Of a DNA stretch of 64,000 nt, positions 1 through 11,996 are shown one piece after another. The stretch is from contig NC_020176.2 of assembly GCF_000224145.3 (NCBI RefSeq), positions 3,803,826 to 3,867,825 on the forward strand, read 5' to 3'. This DNA comes from Ciona intestinalis (taxonomy: Eukaryota > Chordata > Ascidiacea > Phlebobranchia > Cionidae). The first letter of the stretch is position 1. Every line of letters starts with the position of its first letter. A model generated the notes under the pieces. That model made no database searches. It was not told where the DNA came from and saw nothing but the letters and a program-made list of their open reading frames with translations. The translations under genes were made by a program, and so were the position numbers.

Positions 1-168
1 TATCAAAAAGCGAGGAACAAATTAAAAAGTAACTTAGTTTCCCTACTTTCCCATTATAAAAGTGGTGTTAATTAAAAATTTTTAGTGTGTTTTAACTTAA
101 TTAATTTCCGAAGTTTTTACAGTAATGGTGTAACAGTGTAACACATAATACTTTTCTATTCTTTACAG

Positions 169-2669
169 CCTTCAATCAAGCTATATTTCTTTGCAACAAA
201 AGAATGCCAACTTAGAAGAGCAATTACAAAAGGTAAGTACATTTAAACAATTGATTTGTATTCCAATATTTCATGTCTTTGACTGATTAGTTTATTTCAT
301 GTATGCCTTAGTTAGTAAGCATTGGGATTGTGAAACCACCACATGTCATGTGTGTAAATGAGCATATAGTGCATCACATCATGCTGTGGCATAATGAACA
401 TTTTGTTTGTTTCAGATGAAATATTTTGAAAATGAGAATCAACTTCTAACCAGAGACGTTGATGATTTAGCCAACAAACTAACAGAGTCCAAGAATGCTC
501 TGCGTAAAGCTCAAGAAGACAATGTTAGTAATATTCTCTGTTTCGCACTTTTTAACTATAATTTGGAAGTTTTTATAAACTATTTAGTTACCTTCTCTTA
601 ACATGTTTTGTTAATTTTATTTATATCGGATAATGGTAACAAATAACACTATTTGATTTTCAATAAAACAGGAAAGATTAAGAAAAGATTGCAATGCAGC
701 TGTTCAACTACTTAAATGTCATCCTTCCAATTACCAAGTTCCAAAGCAAGAAAAAGTAAGACTTCCTCATTATTTCAGTAAAGTAGGAAACTTAAGTTAT
801 AGCACAGGCATCTTGTCGTCTTGCTATATATTATTGTGTATGGTGCCTTTACATAGAAAAGCCATGGGCCAGGTTTCAGGGCCTGGGGTATAGTTTACCG
901 CACTGGTCTGGGTTACATTTCCTTTGTATTTTTTTAAAAATTATATTTATTCCATATAACGTCTTTACATTGCACTATGTTTAATGCTATTTAACTATGT
1001 TATTGTTAATAATATGGCTATAAATCTGCTATTGCTACATAATATTACTTAACATTGCAGCTGCCTGTTGAAATCCAGGAAAAGGTGGAGAATTACAAAG
1101 TTCAAGTGCAAGACTACCATGAATACATCAACCCATATGATGATTCAGATAGCGACACGGATGAGGAAAAAACACCATCCAAACATCCATCTCTCATCCA
1201 TTTAGATGACCAACCACAGCTTCCCAACCCATCAGTATGTTACAATACATCTTGTGTTAATGTTGTTGTGATGCATTTTGTTGATTAGTGTTATAAATTT
1301 TTGAGTGATGTTTTGTCACTTTATGTTAAGCATATGAATTCTTATGCTTTGCTGTGGTTATTTTTGCATGAATCATTCTGTGATAAAATACTCCCAGTAA
1401 AAGTATAAACCACATTAGACAAATGGTTTATTTTGCCCTTAAGCCATGAGCTGATAATCTTTTACGACTGCACAATCCTTTGTTGCTCGTCTAATCATCT
1501 TTGACACACCTTAATTTATGGAATATTAATATGTATTACTGTCTAAGCTTTTTATACCACAAGCAAATAACTGTATAGCATAAGGTATATACAGCTACCA
1601 CAAACCTAATAACCATAAACATCTGTTTTTTTACCAGTCACCAATGCTCTCAGTCTTATGTTTTACCTCACTGTTTAGTTCTCATGCAGTCACCTCATAG
1701 TTTGTCAATTTTTTTTCACAAAACATTTCAGAATCCATCTGTTCCGTTTGAGTTGCTTGCCAATGTGCTTGAAAAGCCAGAGCATGTTTATCTTAACTTG
1801 GAACCATCAGATTACATTCGTGACCCCAAACTAACCTCGTTATATAAACCAGGACCAACCAACAAAGCTCTCATCAAACCGGATTATGAAGGTTGTTTTA
1901 TCATTTCTTGAGTTTAAGCTTTTGAACTTATTTCAAAATCTGTACGAAGAAAAATTAAAACTATTGTGTGTTTGTGTCTTATGTTTGCTGCATTGTGTTG
2001 GCTGCTGGCTGTTTACATAATAAGATATCATTATTCATTTTACAATTTGTTATGGTACTATTGTTTGTAGCATCCCATATTTTTAAAACTTCAATTACTC
2101 TTCCAGCATTGAAAGAACAAGAATCATCACCATGGCAACGAGCTCCTTCACACGATGTCACTGTTACACAGAACGACGATATTGACGACTCTCCTGCCGG
2201 GGCCTACGGTGCGTATTCCGTTGGCAGAAAGCGTAACCAATACAAAACTGATGCAAGGCCTGTAAGTTCTCAACCACCCTCGCAACGAATTATTCCACCA
2301 AATAGTCCTGCTCGTAAAATACAACTCTCTCCACCAAAAAGAACCTCGCCAAAGAACGCTGACCCACTAATTTCATTTACACAAGAGGTAAACCCCCAGC
2401 AGTCCCAAACTGAGTTGGAGCCCGCTGTCAATCAACTGCAACTCATAGATTTGAGTGACACTCTATCATCACCGCAGCATTACTCACCATTTGAAGCAAC
2501 CACGCCAGTCACTCCAGGTTCAGACCCAAGTGTTTCAAGCAATAGTTCACCCAGCAAAGTTTCCCAACACTCAGACATATCTCATCTTCATAACGAGAAT
2601 GAAGATTTTCCTACTTTTAGACGAAACAGCTTTGGCTGTGCACAAGAGTATGGTAACCTAATGAACTGA
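169..2669 (+). CDS. BEGAIN: BEGAIN/TJAP1-like coiled-coil protein, 3' part (5' end outside window)
   Basis: Six exons can be joined in phase: 169-232, 416-523, 672-755, 1061-1234, 1732-1891, 2107-2669, giving 383 residues and a TGA stop. The first two exons are a Leu/Glu/Lys-rich coiled coil. A block then reads RKDCNAAVQLLKC, followed by an acidic stretch (DDSDSDTDEE), a VLEKPE motif, a long Ser/Pro-rich low-complexity tail and the C-terminus AQEYGNLMN. Known of the family: BEGAIN and TJAP1 are junction/synapse scaffold proteins that share the coiled coil, a DCNLAAQLLQC-type block, a VLEKPD motif and a conserved end of the type AQLYGTLLN. The match in order and position supports the family. 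Choosing between BEGAIN and TJAP1 is inference, and the single ascidian gene may be orthologous to both. The upstream exons and start codon lie before base 1. A polyadenylation signal AATAAA sits at 3021-3026. Confidence 0.72.
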
Positions 2670-3238
2670 AAAGCATTGTGTTTATAGAAACTACCTGAAT
2701 ACATTTACAGTGTCAACAGAGTAGAAATATTACATTAATTTGTGGTTAAAATTTAGATGCAATTTATTTTTTTTTGATTAATCATATGTTTTTGATTTCA
2801 TTTCAAACAAATCATTGCACATGCTGTAGGTTTTTGGTGGACTTTGCCAGTGTTTGTATAAATTACAATTAAAATCTTTATGCCAGGTTTATTACACTAT
2901 TTTCATTGTGACTTGAATGTACGTTACAATTTTATTTTTTGTGATTTTGACAAATTGAAGCTGTAGATAGGCTTATTCATATAATATTTCATTCTACCTA
3001 ATATATTCTTTACTTCACATAATAAATCCTAACTTGCCATATAGTATGTTGCTTTTATTAAAACTGTTACAGGGTATGTGCTCTCGTAAGAATTTATACT
3101 TTTTTTGCTCACGTTTTAAACTCCCTGTTTAATATAAAAGTCAAAACCGCTTGAAATACGTTTAGCAACAGTGCTCGAAAAGTGAACATTTCCGTAAATT
3201 TTAGATGAAGACAAAACGTTGGTAAAAGTCATTTTACA
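2670..3238. other. 3' UTR and intergenic space between the BEGAIN-like gene and the METTL24-like gene
   Basis: AT-rich sequence with no supportable reading frame. It contains the likely 3' UTR of the upstream gene with AATAAA at 3021-3026, and the promoter/5' UTR of the downstream gene. The 569 bp spacing makes a shared operon transcript unlikely. Confidence 0.6.
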
Positions 3239-5201
3239 ATGATGCTACGGTTAAATAAAAAGACAGTTATAATCGCTTTTTCTGGTTTGTTGGCATTCTT
3301 GGTATTTTTTTCCATCTACATGGGCAAAGATATGACTCGTGTTCTACCGTCATCAATCCAAGGTAAAAATATTGACGATTAGTTTTAACATAACGAAACG
3401 TGTTAGTTATTAAACAGAGATATATATTTTTTTGTTTCTTAGACACTACACCTGTGTTGTTGGCTGCTGCTCAATTGGATAAACTTTGGAACTATGTTTA
3501 CACAATGCAGGTAAATAATGTAAGAGTGACCTGGCTGACCTCCATGTGTTAAACCTTATTTTATTTTTTTGCGTAATACAGCAACCTATATGTTAATTTT
3601 AGATTTTTTTACATTATAAATTGTTCAAATAGTTTTAAACAGTTCAGGAACACATGTATTTAGATTATTTGTAATTTGTCTGTTTTATAAAGGGTGGGGT
3701 GTGACTTACTTTATTTTCTTCAGTATAAATGTACCAAGTCTGAATATCTTGGTGGCAAACCTGAAATGAGGATGGATGGTGCGTATGATTTATGTACTGA
3801 AGAGAAGTTCTGGCCCCTAAGTACAAACAAGGACTACAAGTGCCTCATGTATTCATTCGGGGTGGGGTTTGACTTTTCCTTTGATGATGAAATTGCAAAG
3901 AAAAAGTGTGAAGTTCATTCATTTGACCCAAGTAAGTCTGGGGTTTATCACCTTGAAGTATCCAGGTTTTTTGAAATTTAAAAAGTAGTATCCAAGTTTT
4001 TTGAAATTTAAAAAATAATTATCCAAGTTTTTTGTAAATTAAAAAAGTACCAGTGTAAAATTCTTTAAAACGAGATATTAAAATGGGCAATATGTGAAGA
4101 GGTCAGGGCAATATGCCGCAGCATTCCTTCCACACTCACATGGCTCACATTAACATTGCGTAACCAACCACAGGCATGACTTATGAAGACGGTTGGCATC
4201 GTGAATCTGGAGTTACTTTTCACAAGACTGGGATCTCAGATGTAGATCTTGATAAAGATAGCAATGGCTGGAAGATGCGAACTTTAAGTTAGACTGTGTG
4301 GATGTGTTGTTAAATGTTAAAATGCAAACATATTTTTAGGCCAAGATTTGGCTGATTCACAGTTTGTTTTTAATGGACGTTTTGACGATCTTTGTTAGGC
4401 TGCAATGAATAAGCACGGTCTCCAGAAATGTCAGATTTTTAAACCATAATTACTGTCTTTTAGGAGTTATCTATAATTATATATATAATTTGTTTATATT
4501 AAATAAAGTTATTATACATAAACCTTTATTTCAATACTCACAAACCTAATTTGCATATTTATAAAGCTAATCTGTTTGTATGTTTTAGAAACTATACTGC
4601 AAGAAATGCACCACAATGGACGCTATTTAGATTATTTAAAAGTGGACACCGATGCACCAGGAAACAGGGGAGGCTTTGAGGACGTGGTATGTAACATATT
4701 CATAGTTTTGTGCTGTTTTGTTTACACTGGATTTATAGTAGCAGGTAGTACTACACATCATTGAATGACTGCATTTTCGACTAAAAGGATTAGGTTTTAT
4801 TGTAGATTAGGTACTAATATAAAAGACTGACTGTTATACAAATAGAACTAATTTTAGTTTGTACCATGAATTTAACCACAAATTTCACTCAGCTTCTACA
4901 AGAGCTGTTAGATACTGGCCTGCACAAATGTGTTCGTCAATTTGCCATGGAAATCCACCTGGCTGGTCCTCTTACTAAGAAGAAGTGGGCAGATCGGGTT
5001 GACACGATATACCGACAACTTCTCCAACTCCGTGATCATGGTTGGAAAATTTACAACACCACAGACAACATACGTTGGGAACCAGATCTAAGTTATACTC
5101 AGCTGAAGGGCAAGCAGAAAATTTTATATAATGATGCAATTATATTGTGGGAAGTAGCAATGGTTAATACAGGGAAGGTAGAGCCTTGTCAGCCCAAGTA
5201 A
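3239..5201 (+). CDS. METTL24: METTL24-like membrane-anchored methyltransferase (Methyltransf_22 family)
   Basis: Six exons: 3239-3362, 3443-3510, 3724-3931, 4174-4287, 4589-4686, 4893-5201; 306 residues. All junction phases agree. Residues 1-12 are short and basic, followed by a hydrophobic segment of about 20 residues (IIAFSGLLAFLVFFSIY), so a type II signal anchor is likely and the enzyme domain would be lumenal. The body has the hallmarks of the METTL24 group: GAYDLCTEE, CLMYSFGVGFDFSFDDE (SAM-binding region), CEVHSFDPS, LDYLKVD, then MEIHLAGP. METTL24 proteins are predicted SAM-dependent methyltransferases with no established substrate. The start is the first of two adjacent ATGs (3239 and 3242). 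The likely polyadenylation signal is AATAAA at 5685-5690. A related FkbM-type methyltransferase is the main alternative. Confidence 0.82.
3957..4045. repeat. Three-copy tandem repeat in METTL24-like intron 3
   Basis: A unit of about 27-30 bp with core ATCCAAGTTTTTTGAAATTT is repeated three times with small differences, just after the donor of exon 3. No coding or regulatory role is apparent. Confidence 0.75.
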
Positions 5202-6204
5202 CTATGTACTAATCAAGATGGAATTGCTGTGTGGTAGACAATATTGCAATGCATTAGGTGGTTTTTAATTTTGGACAAATCTTTGTTAATTTTTTTATGC
5301 AACATATTTAGAGAATATTTCATGTTGCACCTATTGCGTTAATGCTGATTTTACTTTACACAGTTTTTTTTGTAAAATTTGGTTGCTTTTTTTAAACGTT
5401 TTTTCCACCATAGGCTTTGTAGTTGTGTGATTGAAAGAAGTTCGTTTGCACAAATATTGCTAATTGTTTTGTGTTCCTTACATGAACTTTGTACACACCA
5501 TATTATCTTCAAGTTTTGTTACCTCAGTCATTAAACTGTTTTATGAACGATAAACATTTCCCAGCATTTAATTTCTTCAACTATTTGTGCATTTTGGGTC
5601 TATTAACCTTATCTTTTATACTGTTTTGCGGTTTTCAGTATACTGTATTACAGTTTGCAACTTTCTGCGTTTTTCTGTACTGTTAATAAAATCTGGTTGG
5701 TGTCACATTACACAGGAAAAGTCTAGTGAATCTACATTTTTATAAGTGCACATATTAAAGACCTGCTTCGTTTATAGGGATACTAATTATTAATAAGAGT
5801 TAAAATCAAGAGATGATCGTGTTTAACGTGGTCAACACTTTTTATTGTCGTAATGAGTTTCGGAAACACTGCAATTCAGATTTAGGGGAAAGTGAAAATG
5901 CGTTGTGTGACGTAGAACGAAAACCGAAATTTTAACTCCGTATTGTTGTTAATTTTATCTCTAAACTTAGTTCCGTAAATATCACATTGCAGGTTAACAA
6001 CATGCATGAAATTTTTATATTTGTTAATATTAACAATATATATATAATATAAGATTAATATTTATCGGATTTTTTGCCTACAGCTTAGGTTAAGATTGAG
6101 TTTTCGTCACATTTTGTAAAAAATCCCGATGTTTTAGGGTCAGTGTCAAGAAGTCTTGTACAAGAAGAAACCTATCTATACAGAAATCGTCATATTCCAA
6201 CATA
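5202..6204. other. 3' UTR and intergenic space before DRAP1
   Basis: AT-rich sequence without a credible gene. The small open frame at 5489-5686 is hydrophobic, low in complexity and lies in the probable 3' UTR that ends near AATAAA at 5685. The part from about 5700 to 6204 should hold the DRAP1 promoter and 5' UTR. I see no clear TATA-type element that can be told apart from the general AT richness. Confidence 0.5.
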
Positions 6205-8746
6205 ATGCCTTCCAAGAAAAAGAAATATAACTCCAGATTTCCTCCTGTAAGTTGCTTATACAAGTTATACTAAGAAGTCTTTCAATATTTTATACAAGGC
6301 CAAGGGTTCTAGTGAAGAATCTTCCGTAACAACTGAGCTCTAACGTTTAGCCAAATCTTGAACAAAGGATTCTTGGCAATAGTGAAAAATATAGTTAAGT
6401 TAAGTTAATATATGGATTAGTAGTTTTGCTTATATAGGGTTTAGCGGTAATCAAATAAAGTAGGAGTTGGATTTTTACACTAGCACCCATATATATTTTT
6501 ATTAGATTGGTAAATTTCCTTTTTTTATTGAACGTTTTTGGGGTTTACGGTTGAATATCTTAACATTATGTCATGATTTCCTGCCAGGCAAGGATTAAGA
6601 AAATAATGCAAACTGATGAAGAGATAGGGAAAGTTTCAGCTGCAGTTCCTGTTTTAATTTGTATCCTTTGTCGTTTTGTAATTAAAGAAAATTAAAATTA
6701 TTGATAAGCAATTGTGTAAACATGCCAATACAGTGTATTTTGTATGTTTTGTAGATGGCTTTAAAACCAGTACTGGGATTAATCTTGTAAATCTGACCCT
6801 TATCCAGTGTTCGTAATAAAATAATTGCTAGGATTCTGTGCTAAAATATCCTATTTTAATTAAATAGAAGACTGATGATACCGTGTTAGGCGAAATATAT
6901 ATCTTTCATAGAATACCATGTCCTTTTTTTTGCCCGTTACGCACTTTATAGCTTTGTTTTCTTAACTCTTTGATTGAAAACCCTGCAGCGAAATGCTTGG
7001 AGATGTTTTTAGCCTCCATTTTACAACACACTGGCGAGGTAACGAAAGGAAAACACGCAAAAACCATGTCAACTTCCCATCTGTAAGTTAACTTTACCTA
7101 ATGTTCTTCTGTTAATTTTTAATATACCTTTTTTAAATCTACTTTATTTATTTACACAAGACATATTTGTTCAGGAGAGAATGCATACAGACAGTAAGTA
7201 TGTTTGATTTCCTCAAAGATGTTGTAAACTCCATTCCTGAGACACAGAATGAAGAAGAAGGAATTGTACAACCAACCACAGAAGGGCAGGATGACAGTAA
7301 AGCTAGGTAGGCTGTTTGTCAGCTTGTGTTTTTTTTTGTTATGTTAACATTTTATTGTTTCATTTTAAAGTATTTTTGTAAAATTATTGTTCTGTTTACT
7401 TTTCCTACTGGTTTGTTTGGGTTGTTTCTCTCTAACTTCTATATATATATTGTCAATGTCTTTATAAAGTTTAAGGTAATAACATGAAAACTTATGTCAC
7501 AGGAGCAAACCACAGCAAGGAGTTGCAAACAAAAGATTAAAACTCGTAAAATCTGAATCAGATCTTGAAATAGAGGTAAATGGAGTTATGTTCAAATATT
7601 CTGAACCTTTTATCTTTAATTTTTTTGGTTGATAAGGTAGCTATAATGTTGGGTAATAAAAATATGACTACCTTTTGGGGTTATAGGTTACATACCTAGG
7701 TCATAGCATATGTTAAACTTTCAATACTTTAATACATAACATATAAATTAGGAATAAGACTCCAACAATACTGCTATTTGTTTGACCTTTTTTTAAATTC
7801 CGGTTTGAATTTTGAAACTTAAACTGCATTAACTGTTTGCACTCCAGACTGATTCTGATGAAAAAGATGGGGAAATCAAAAAAGTTAAAAACACTCACAT
7901 TTCTCAAACTTCAATACAAACAAGTTTATCTGTTCAAGGGTGAGTTATATTTGTTGGTAATTTTAACTATAACAGACATACAGGTTTAAGGACTAGAATA
8001 ATAACACAAAACAAATTCCACAAACCACTTTCATTCTTTTATTGTTTTGGATATAATAAACCAAAAATTATTTTTTCAAAACTAAACTGCTGGATTAACA
8101 GGTCTGATTTCTATAAAGTAGCCATAAGTTGGCTTTGGATGAAACTAATTTGTCTGAAAGAAGCGACTTTCAACTTAAGGTCCGAGCTGAAAAAACGTCT
8201 GATGTTTTCTCTGTCATCTGTGTATGATTTATGTTTGTCTTCTATAAAGTAGATTATAGTTGTTGTTTAATTAGGGTATCTGCGCCTGTTGGAAATCAAA
8301 ATAAGTTCCATATTCCTCTTGAAAACGTTCTCACTACGGGAGCACACGTTGTGCAGCGAGTGTCAAGTGAGGATGAGTCACTTACAGGGAATCCCCCTCA
8401 TATGATACCACAAAACCCAGTGGACATGACCTATCAAACGCTGAACACGATGCATAGACCAAAACCAAACTCTGGAGTTGCGGACCATAAGGAACCTCCG
8501 CACAAACCAAACAGTTTTGAGCCGCCACTGCACCCAGTGAGGCAACATTCGCAAAGTGATTACAGGCCAACTTACGGCAACGGTATCGCTTACCCTACAG
8601 AAGATACAAATCGAATCGTCGATTTTTCGTATCCTTACAACCCGATGTCTGAACACACAAGGGGGCTTGCCTCGTCCATCCATCCAGCGGGTGGCACCAG
8701 CAAGTCAAGGTCACACCTCAGTGAACAGGATGATTATGACATCTGA
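6205..8746 (+). CDS. DRAP1: DRAP1 / negative cofactor 2 alpha (NC2 alpha)
   Basis: Seven exons: 6205-6246, 6588-6660, 6989-7082, 7175-7306, 7503-7575, 7848-7939, 8275-8746; 325 residues. The N-terminus [19 protein letters not shown] opens an H2A-type histone fold continuing through [29 protein letters not shown] and FDFLKDVV, nearly identical to vertebrate DRAP1. Known function: it pairs with DR1 (NC2 beta) through the histone fold and binds TBP on promoter DNA, blocking TFIIA and TFIIB entry in the nucleus. After about residue 110 the protein becomes polar and low in complexity (acidic/Lys, then Pro/His/Ser-rich) and ends EQDDYDI, matching the acidic Asp-Tyr-Asp end of the vertebrate protein. 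It is much longer than the 205-residue human protein, all in the tail. A possible polyadenylation signal is ATTAAA at 8979. Confidence 0.96.
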
Positions 8747-9558
8747 CATCTTGTGGCTGACGCTTTTAATCATTTTCCAGTATTTGTCAGATTAAGCAGT
8801 CCGCATGAATGGGCACAATCTTCGTATTTTTATCACAAATTGCTATTTCACTTCTGTTTTGTTGCAAATTTAGTTCATTACCAAATCGTATTTTCAATAC
8901 ATTGCTTGACACTCACTACATTAATACTTGGTATTAGTAACACACATGACAACATACGTTCACATTTTTTGTTTTGGTATTAAATTGTAAATTTCATTGT
9001 TACATATTGTACCTGTGTATCGACAACCAAGCAGTTATTTTGTGTTTCTCTGCTATAAAAACATCAAATTAATGGCGGTTACAACTCTTCTGTGTGTGGA
9101 TGAACATGTATGTCTGGTGTGTCAAAACACTCCTATGTTTTATAACTGGACAGTGAGCATAAGTTTCATTGGTTTCTTTACTGTACCTATACTATTTAGA
9201 CCGGTAAATATAGCACAGCACAGTAGAGTGAGTAAATAGATTTACAACATAATGTCCCAGATTTACTAATCCTGTTTTAACAACGCTCTTTTAGAGTTGT
9301 CAGGATATGGTTAAATAATTCTGTAAATATTATCTGTTTGTATTAAATGAATGATAAATGAAAATCGCCCATGGACCATCTTACCCCAATCTGATGTACG
9401 TATAGAATCAAAAGAAAGAAACCTAATCTCAATATAATGCTGCTACCAATACAACCTTTCAAAACACACCAGGTAAGTTGACATGTTGAACCTTTGGCGT
9501 TTAATAGAAAAATTCACGAACAAAACGAAAATGGCGAACAATTAATCAGGAACAGTAT
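8747..9558. other. Convergent intergenic space between DRAP1 (+) and the orphan gene (-)
   Basis: This holds the 3' UTRs of two convergent genes: ATTAAA at 8979 for the plus strand, and an ATTAAA-type signal near 9499 on the minus strand. A degenerate copy of the MITE-like family lies at 9243-9388. The open frames at 8753-8983 and 8997-9239 are AT-rich and have no recognisable protein character. Confidence 0.55.
9243..9388 (+). mobile_element. Degenerate MITE-like element, family copy 1
   Basis: It shares the internal landmarks of the better copies at 48763 and 49767 in the same order: ACATAAT, a CTAAT-CTGTTTTAA segment, GTCAGGATATGG, TTAAATAATTCT, then CCATCTTACCCC at the right end. The left terminal repeat is not recognisable. 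Confidence 0.6.
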
Positions 9559-10578
9559 TTATAACTTAACACTTTTGTCGGCTTTCTTTCGTCTAAGGCG
9601 GCGCGATTGGGCTTCAAGTTCTCGCACTCTTTCCTCACATTTTTTACGGTGCTCACGAAGAGTTACCATTTTCCTGAGGCTCATCGGTCGGTTTTGCTTT
9701 CTTGTTGGCGAAGGGCGGGGTTGAAATCTTGGTTTCGTTACCGAGTTAGAGTTTAGGTCAATGCAGTTTCTGGCAGCGGTTCTGTTGTTTAGGTTTATGC
9801 TGCTTGAAAGGGGGCATTGTAGTCGGGAGTGAACTACTTGTGTTTGGGGTGACGGTGAAACTTTAACTGTGGTCTGTGGTTCCAGTCGTTTCTTGCATTG
9901 AGTTACTGGTCTTGTTGGTTTCGCACAAGGTTTTGATTTCGTGGACAAGGTTTCTTTTTTCGGCGTCGAAATTTGGAATTTCTGCCAGAACTTTAACAGC
10001 TCCCCTGACGTCACTGATTTCGATTTGGCCGGCGACATTTCCCTTACGGCTTGACTTAGTTTTACTCGTGGTGGAGTGCAGTTGAGCACAACGCTGGAGT
10101 GGCGCTCTGATATCTCCGGAACACGTAATCTTCTATTGAGTGTCGGGCAATCAACCTTCGCTAACCCGAGCGCATTCACAAGGTTCTTCTGGCTGTCTCG
10201 GGCACGAAACCACATGCTCATGCTTTGTTCAAAGGATCGTAGATCGGACACCGACTAAAAAAAGAAATAACTTGATTAACAAGTCGAAATCTCTACGTTT
10301 CTGACAGTTGATTCCGAACTTATTTTTCAGCGTCTCGACAGTCGGTTTATACGCGATTTAACTACTGATAAACCATGCAGTGATTTTGAATCGTCTGAAA
10401 CACACAATCCTTTGCTTCTCTAAAATCAGTCACCATTCTGCTATTATGATTACTCTTATATGTGACTATATATATTAACACTCACCAGTCTCTTGAAATG
10501 GTCGACAGTGAACTTCATTCTTGAGAGCAGATAATTCAGTGTGGCAAGTATGAATACTGAAGCTAAGGTTGCTAGCAG
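9559..10578 (-). CDS. Unrecognised protein with a hydrophobic segment and a basic C-terminus (5' end not resolved)
   Basis: Two exons on the minus strand join in phase 0: 10578-10486 and 10254-9559, giving 262 residues to the stop. Donor (GTGAG) and acceptor (TTTTTTTAG) are good. The first exon encodes the strongly hydrophobic LLATLASVFILATLNYLLS followed by RMKFTVDHFKRL. The second encodes a polar, Ser/Thr/Pro/Lys-rich region and a basic, probably helical tail (REHRKKCEERVRELEAQ, then RRLRRKK). I do not recognise the family. Two readings fit: an upstream exon supplies the start and the hydrophobic stretch is a membrane anchor; or the acceptor at 10579-10581 receives a spliced leader and translation starts at the ATG of MKFTVDHF, leaving no membrane segment. 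I found no upstream ATG exon that matches in phase. CpG is frequent here, unlike in neighbouring DRAP1. Confidence 0.62.
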
Positions 10579-11996
10579 CTGAGGAAAAAAATACGAATAA
10601 TGACGTCATCATGGTACAAAGACAGTCAGGCGTTTTATCTGTGACAAGGATCACACGTCATCAGCTCGACTGGTTATACAATTAAAATCGATTCGCAGCG
10701 TAATGACCTACATAAACCCGCAGTGATAACACATTAGCTATGAATGGATTCACGCTGTGTTTGAATACATAACCCTAGTTCAACGTACAGACACGGCGAC
10801 GGCGTACGATTATAATTCAAACTCGTAAAACGTTCCAACGCGTGTGCGCTATTCCATAAAATTTCTAACTTATAATCGCATTATAATTGAGCACATTTCA
10901 GTGCGCCGTTGTAACTGGTCGCTAATAACAAGCGTTGTTCTTATTTAAGGTCTTGGTATGTGTTCGCTACTGTGAACTCTGCTCGACTGATACTTCTGAC
11001 TCTTCACAACCTGTTATATACACGCACCACAGTCAGTGTTAAATGTAACACATTTCATCCCTAGCGCCTCGCGCTCGTCCAACTTCTTTTCGCTTTTTCA
11101 TGTCGGCGTTTGAAAGCGTCGGCGCTCGAGTTAGCAAATAAGGTCTTTCTTTTCACACTCGGCACCAGTCCAGGGTAGGAGAGATACTACAGACCAATAA
11201 TCCGCACGAGTATCATCACCTTCGCTAAACAAGTTCTCTAATTCGGGGCATGAGACGCTGGCTACGGTTTTAGAGCGTCTTTTGTTTCAGGTGCGCCTTG
11301 CTTCGAAGGTTATTGAGATAACGCTGTGCACTAATCCACAAAACCTTTAAATCTACTAAACAAATGTAAATAGTTTAGAATGTCTCTTTTGCGTTTTGGC
11401 TTGCAACATTATTTTATTGTTATCAAAACATATGGACTACAATCACAACAAACACCGTAAGCCGCCGCTTATTAATCCATTTTTGATGATCAGTTTTCGT
11501 TCTAATTCACGAACTCAATTAATATAAATGTTTAAACCAAATAAGTCTACATTTTGCGTTGTTGTGTAAAATTTATTCTCTTCGCAGTTTCAATTAATAT
11601 AATCGTCGTAAATCATATATGCGACACCCAAAAGAAAATTTGTGTCAACCACAATATGAAAAAGGACGCATATAAGAACCTTATACACATTGCAAATCCA
11701 TTATGGCCTGTTGTTTTTAAAGTTTTAATTGCTACATTATACGATACAAAACATACGCCCAAATGCGTATTGCTACGTACATGCCGACCTATTGCCAATA
11801 TATTTAGCCAACTAAATGCATATCGTAAAGATTTAATAACATATCATACGGATTTGACGTATAGTTTCTTTTATATGTTACGTAACCCTTAGTACATAAG
11901 ACTTCACTTTCAAAGACTGCTATGTTGTGTGGTTTAATTCTAGCTCCGTCATACTGAAATTTTATTTTCTAAACTAAACGAAGTTTTTCTTGTAAG
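10579..11996. promoter_or_regulatory. CpG-containing divergent intergenic region, possible bidirectional promoter
   Basis: It lies between the 5' sides of the minus-strand orphan gene and the plus-strand secreted-protein gene. It contains a perfect ATGACGTCAT palindrome centred on 10604 and a CpG-rich block at about 11060-11300. The open frame at 11554-11892 is AT-rich with no supporting splice sites or recognisable domain, so I do not call it a gene. Promoter function is inferred from position. Confidence 0.4.

Noticed and set aside
2259..2400. Possible extra intron inside the last exon of the BEGAIN-like gene
   Set aside because: GTAAGT at 2262 and GTAAAC at about 2388 look like donors, but the frame stays open and Ser/Pro-rich through both, and no good acceptor at an intron-like distance was chosen.
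2670..6204. Operon of BEGAIN-like, METTL24-like and DRAP1 genes
   Set aside because: Intergenic gaps are 0.57 and 1.0 kb and polyadenylation signals are present between genes. Ascidian operons usually have very short gaps.
8099..8230. Possible C/D-box snoRNA in DRAP1 intron 6
   Set aside because: D-box-like CTGA occurs twice, but the C box GGATGAA has mismatches and no terminal stem pairs. Not enough to call.
9876..10258. Plus-strand open frames across the minus-strand orphan gene
   Set aside because: They lie opposite a well-supported minus-strand exon with matching donor and acceptor and a downstream polyadenylation-type signal, so they are shadow frames.
11554..11892. 112-codon open frame upstream of the secreted-protein gene
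   Set aside because: AT-rich, begins with GTG or an internal start, has no domain character, and a frame on the opposite strand is equally open. No splice or translation support.
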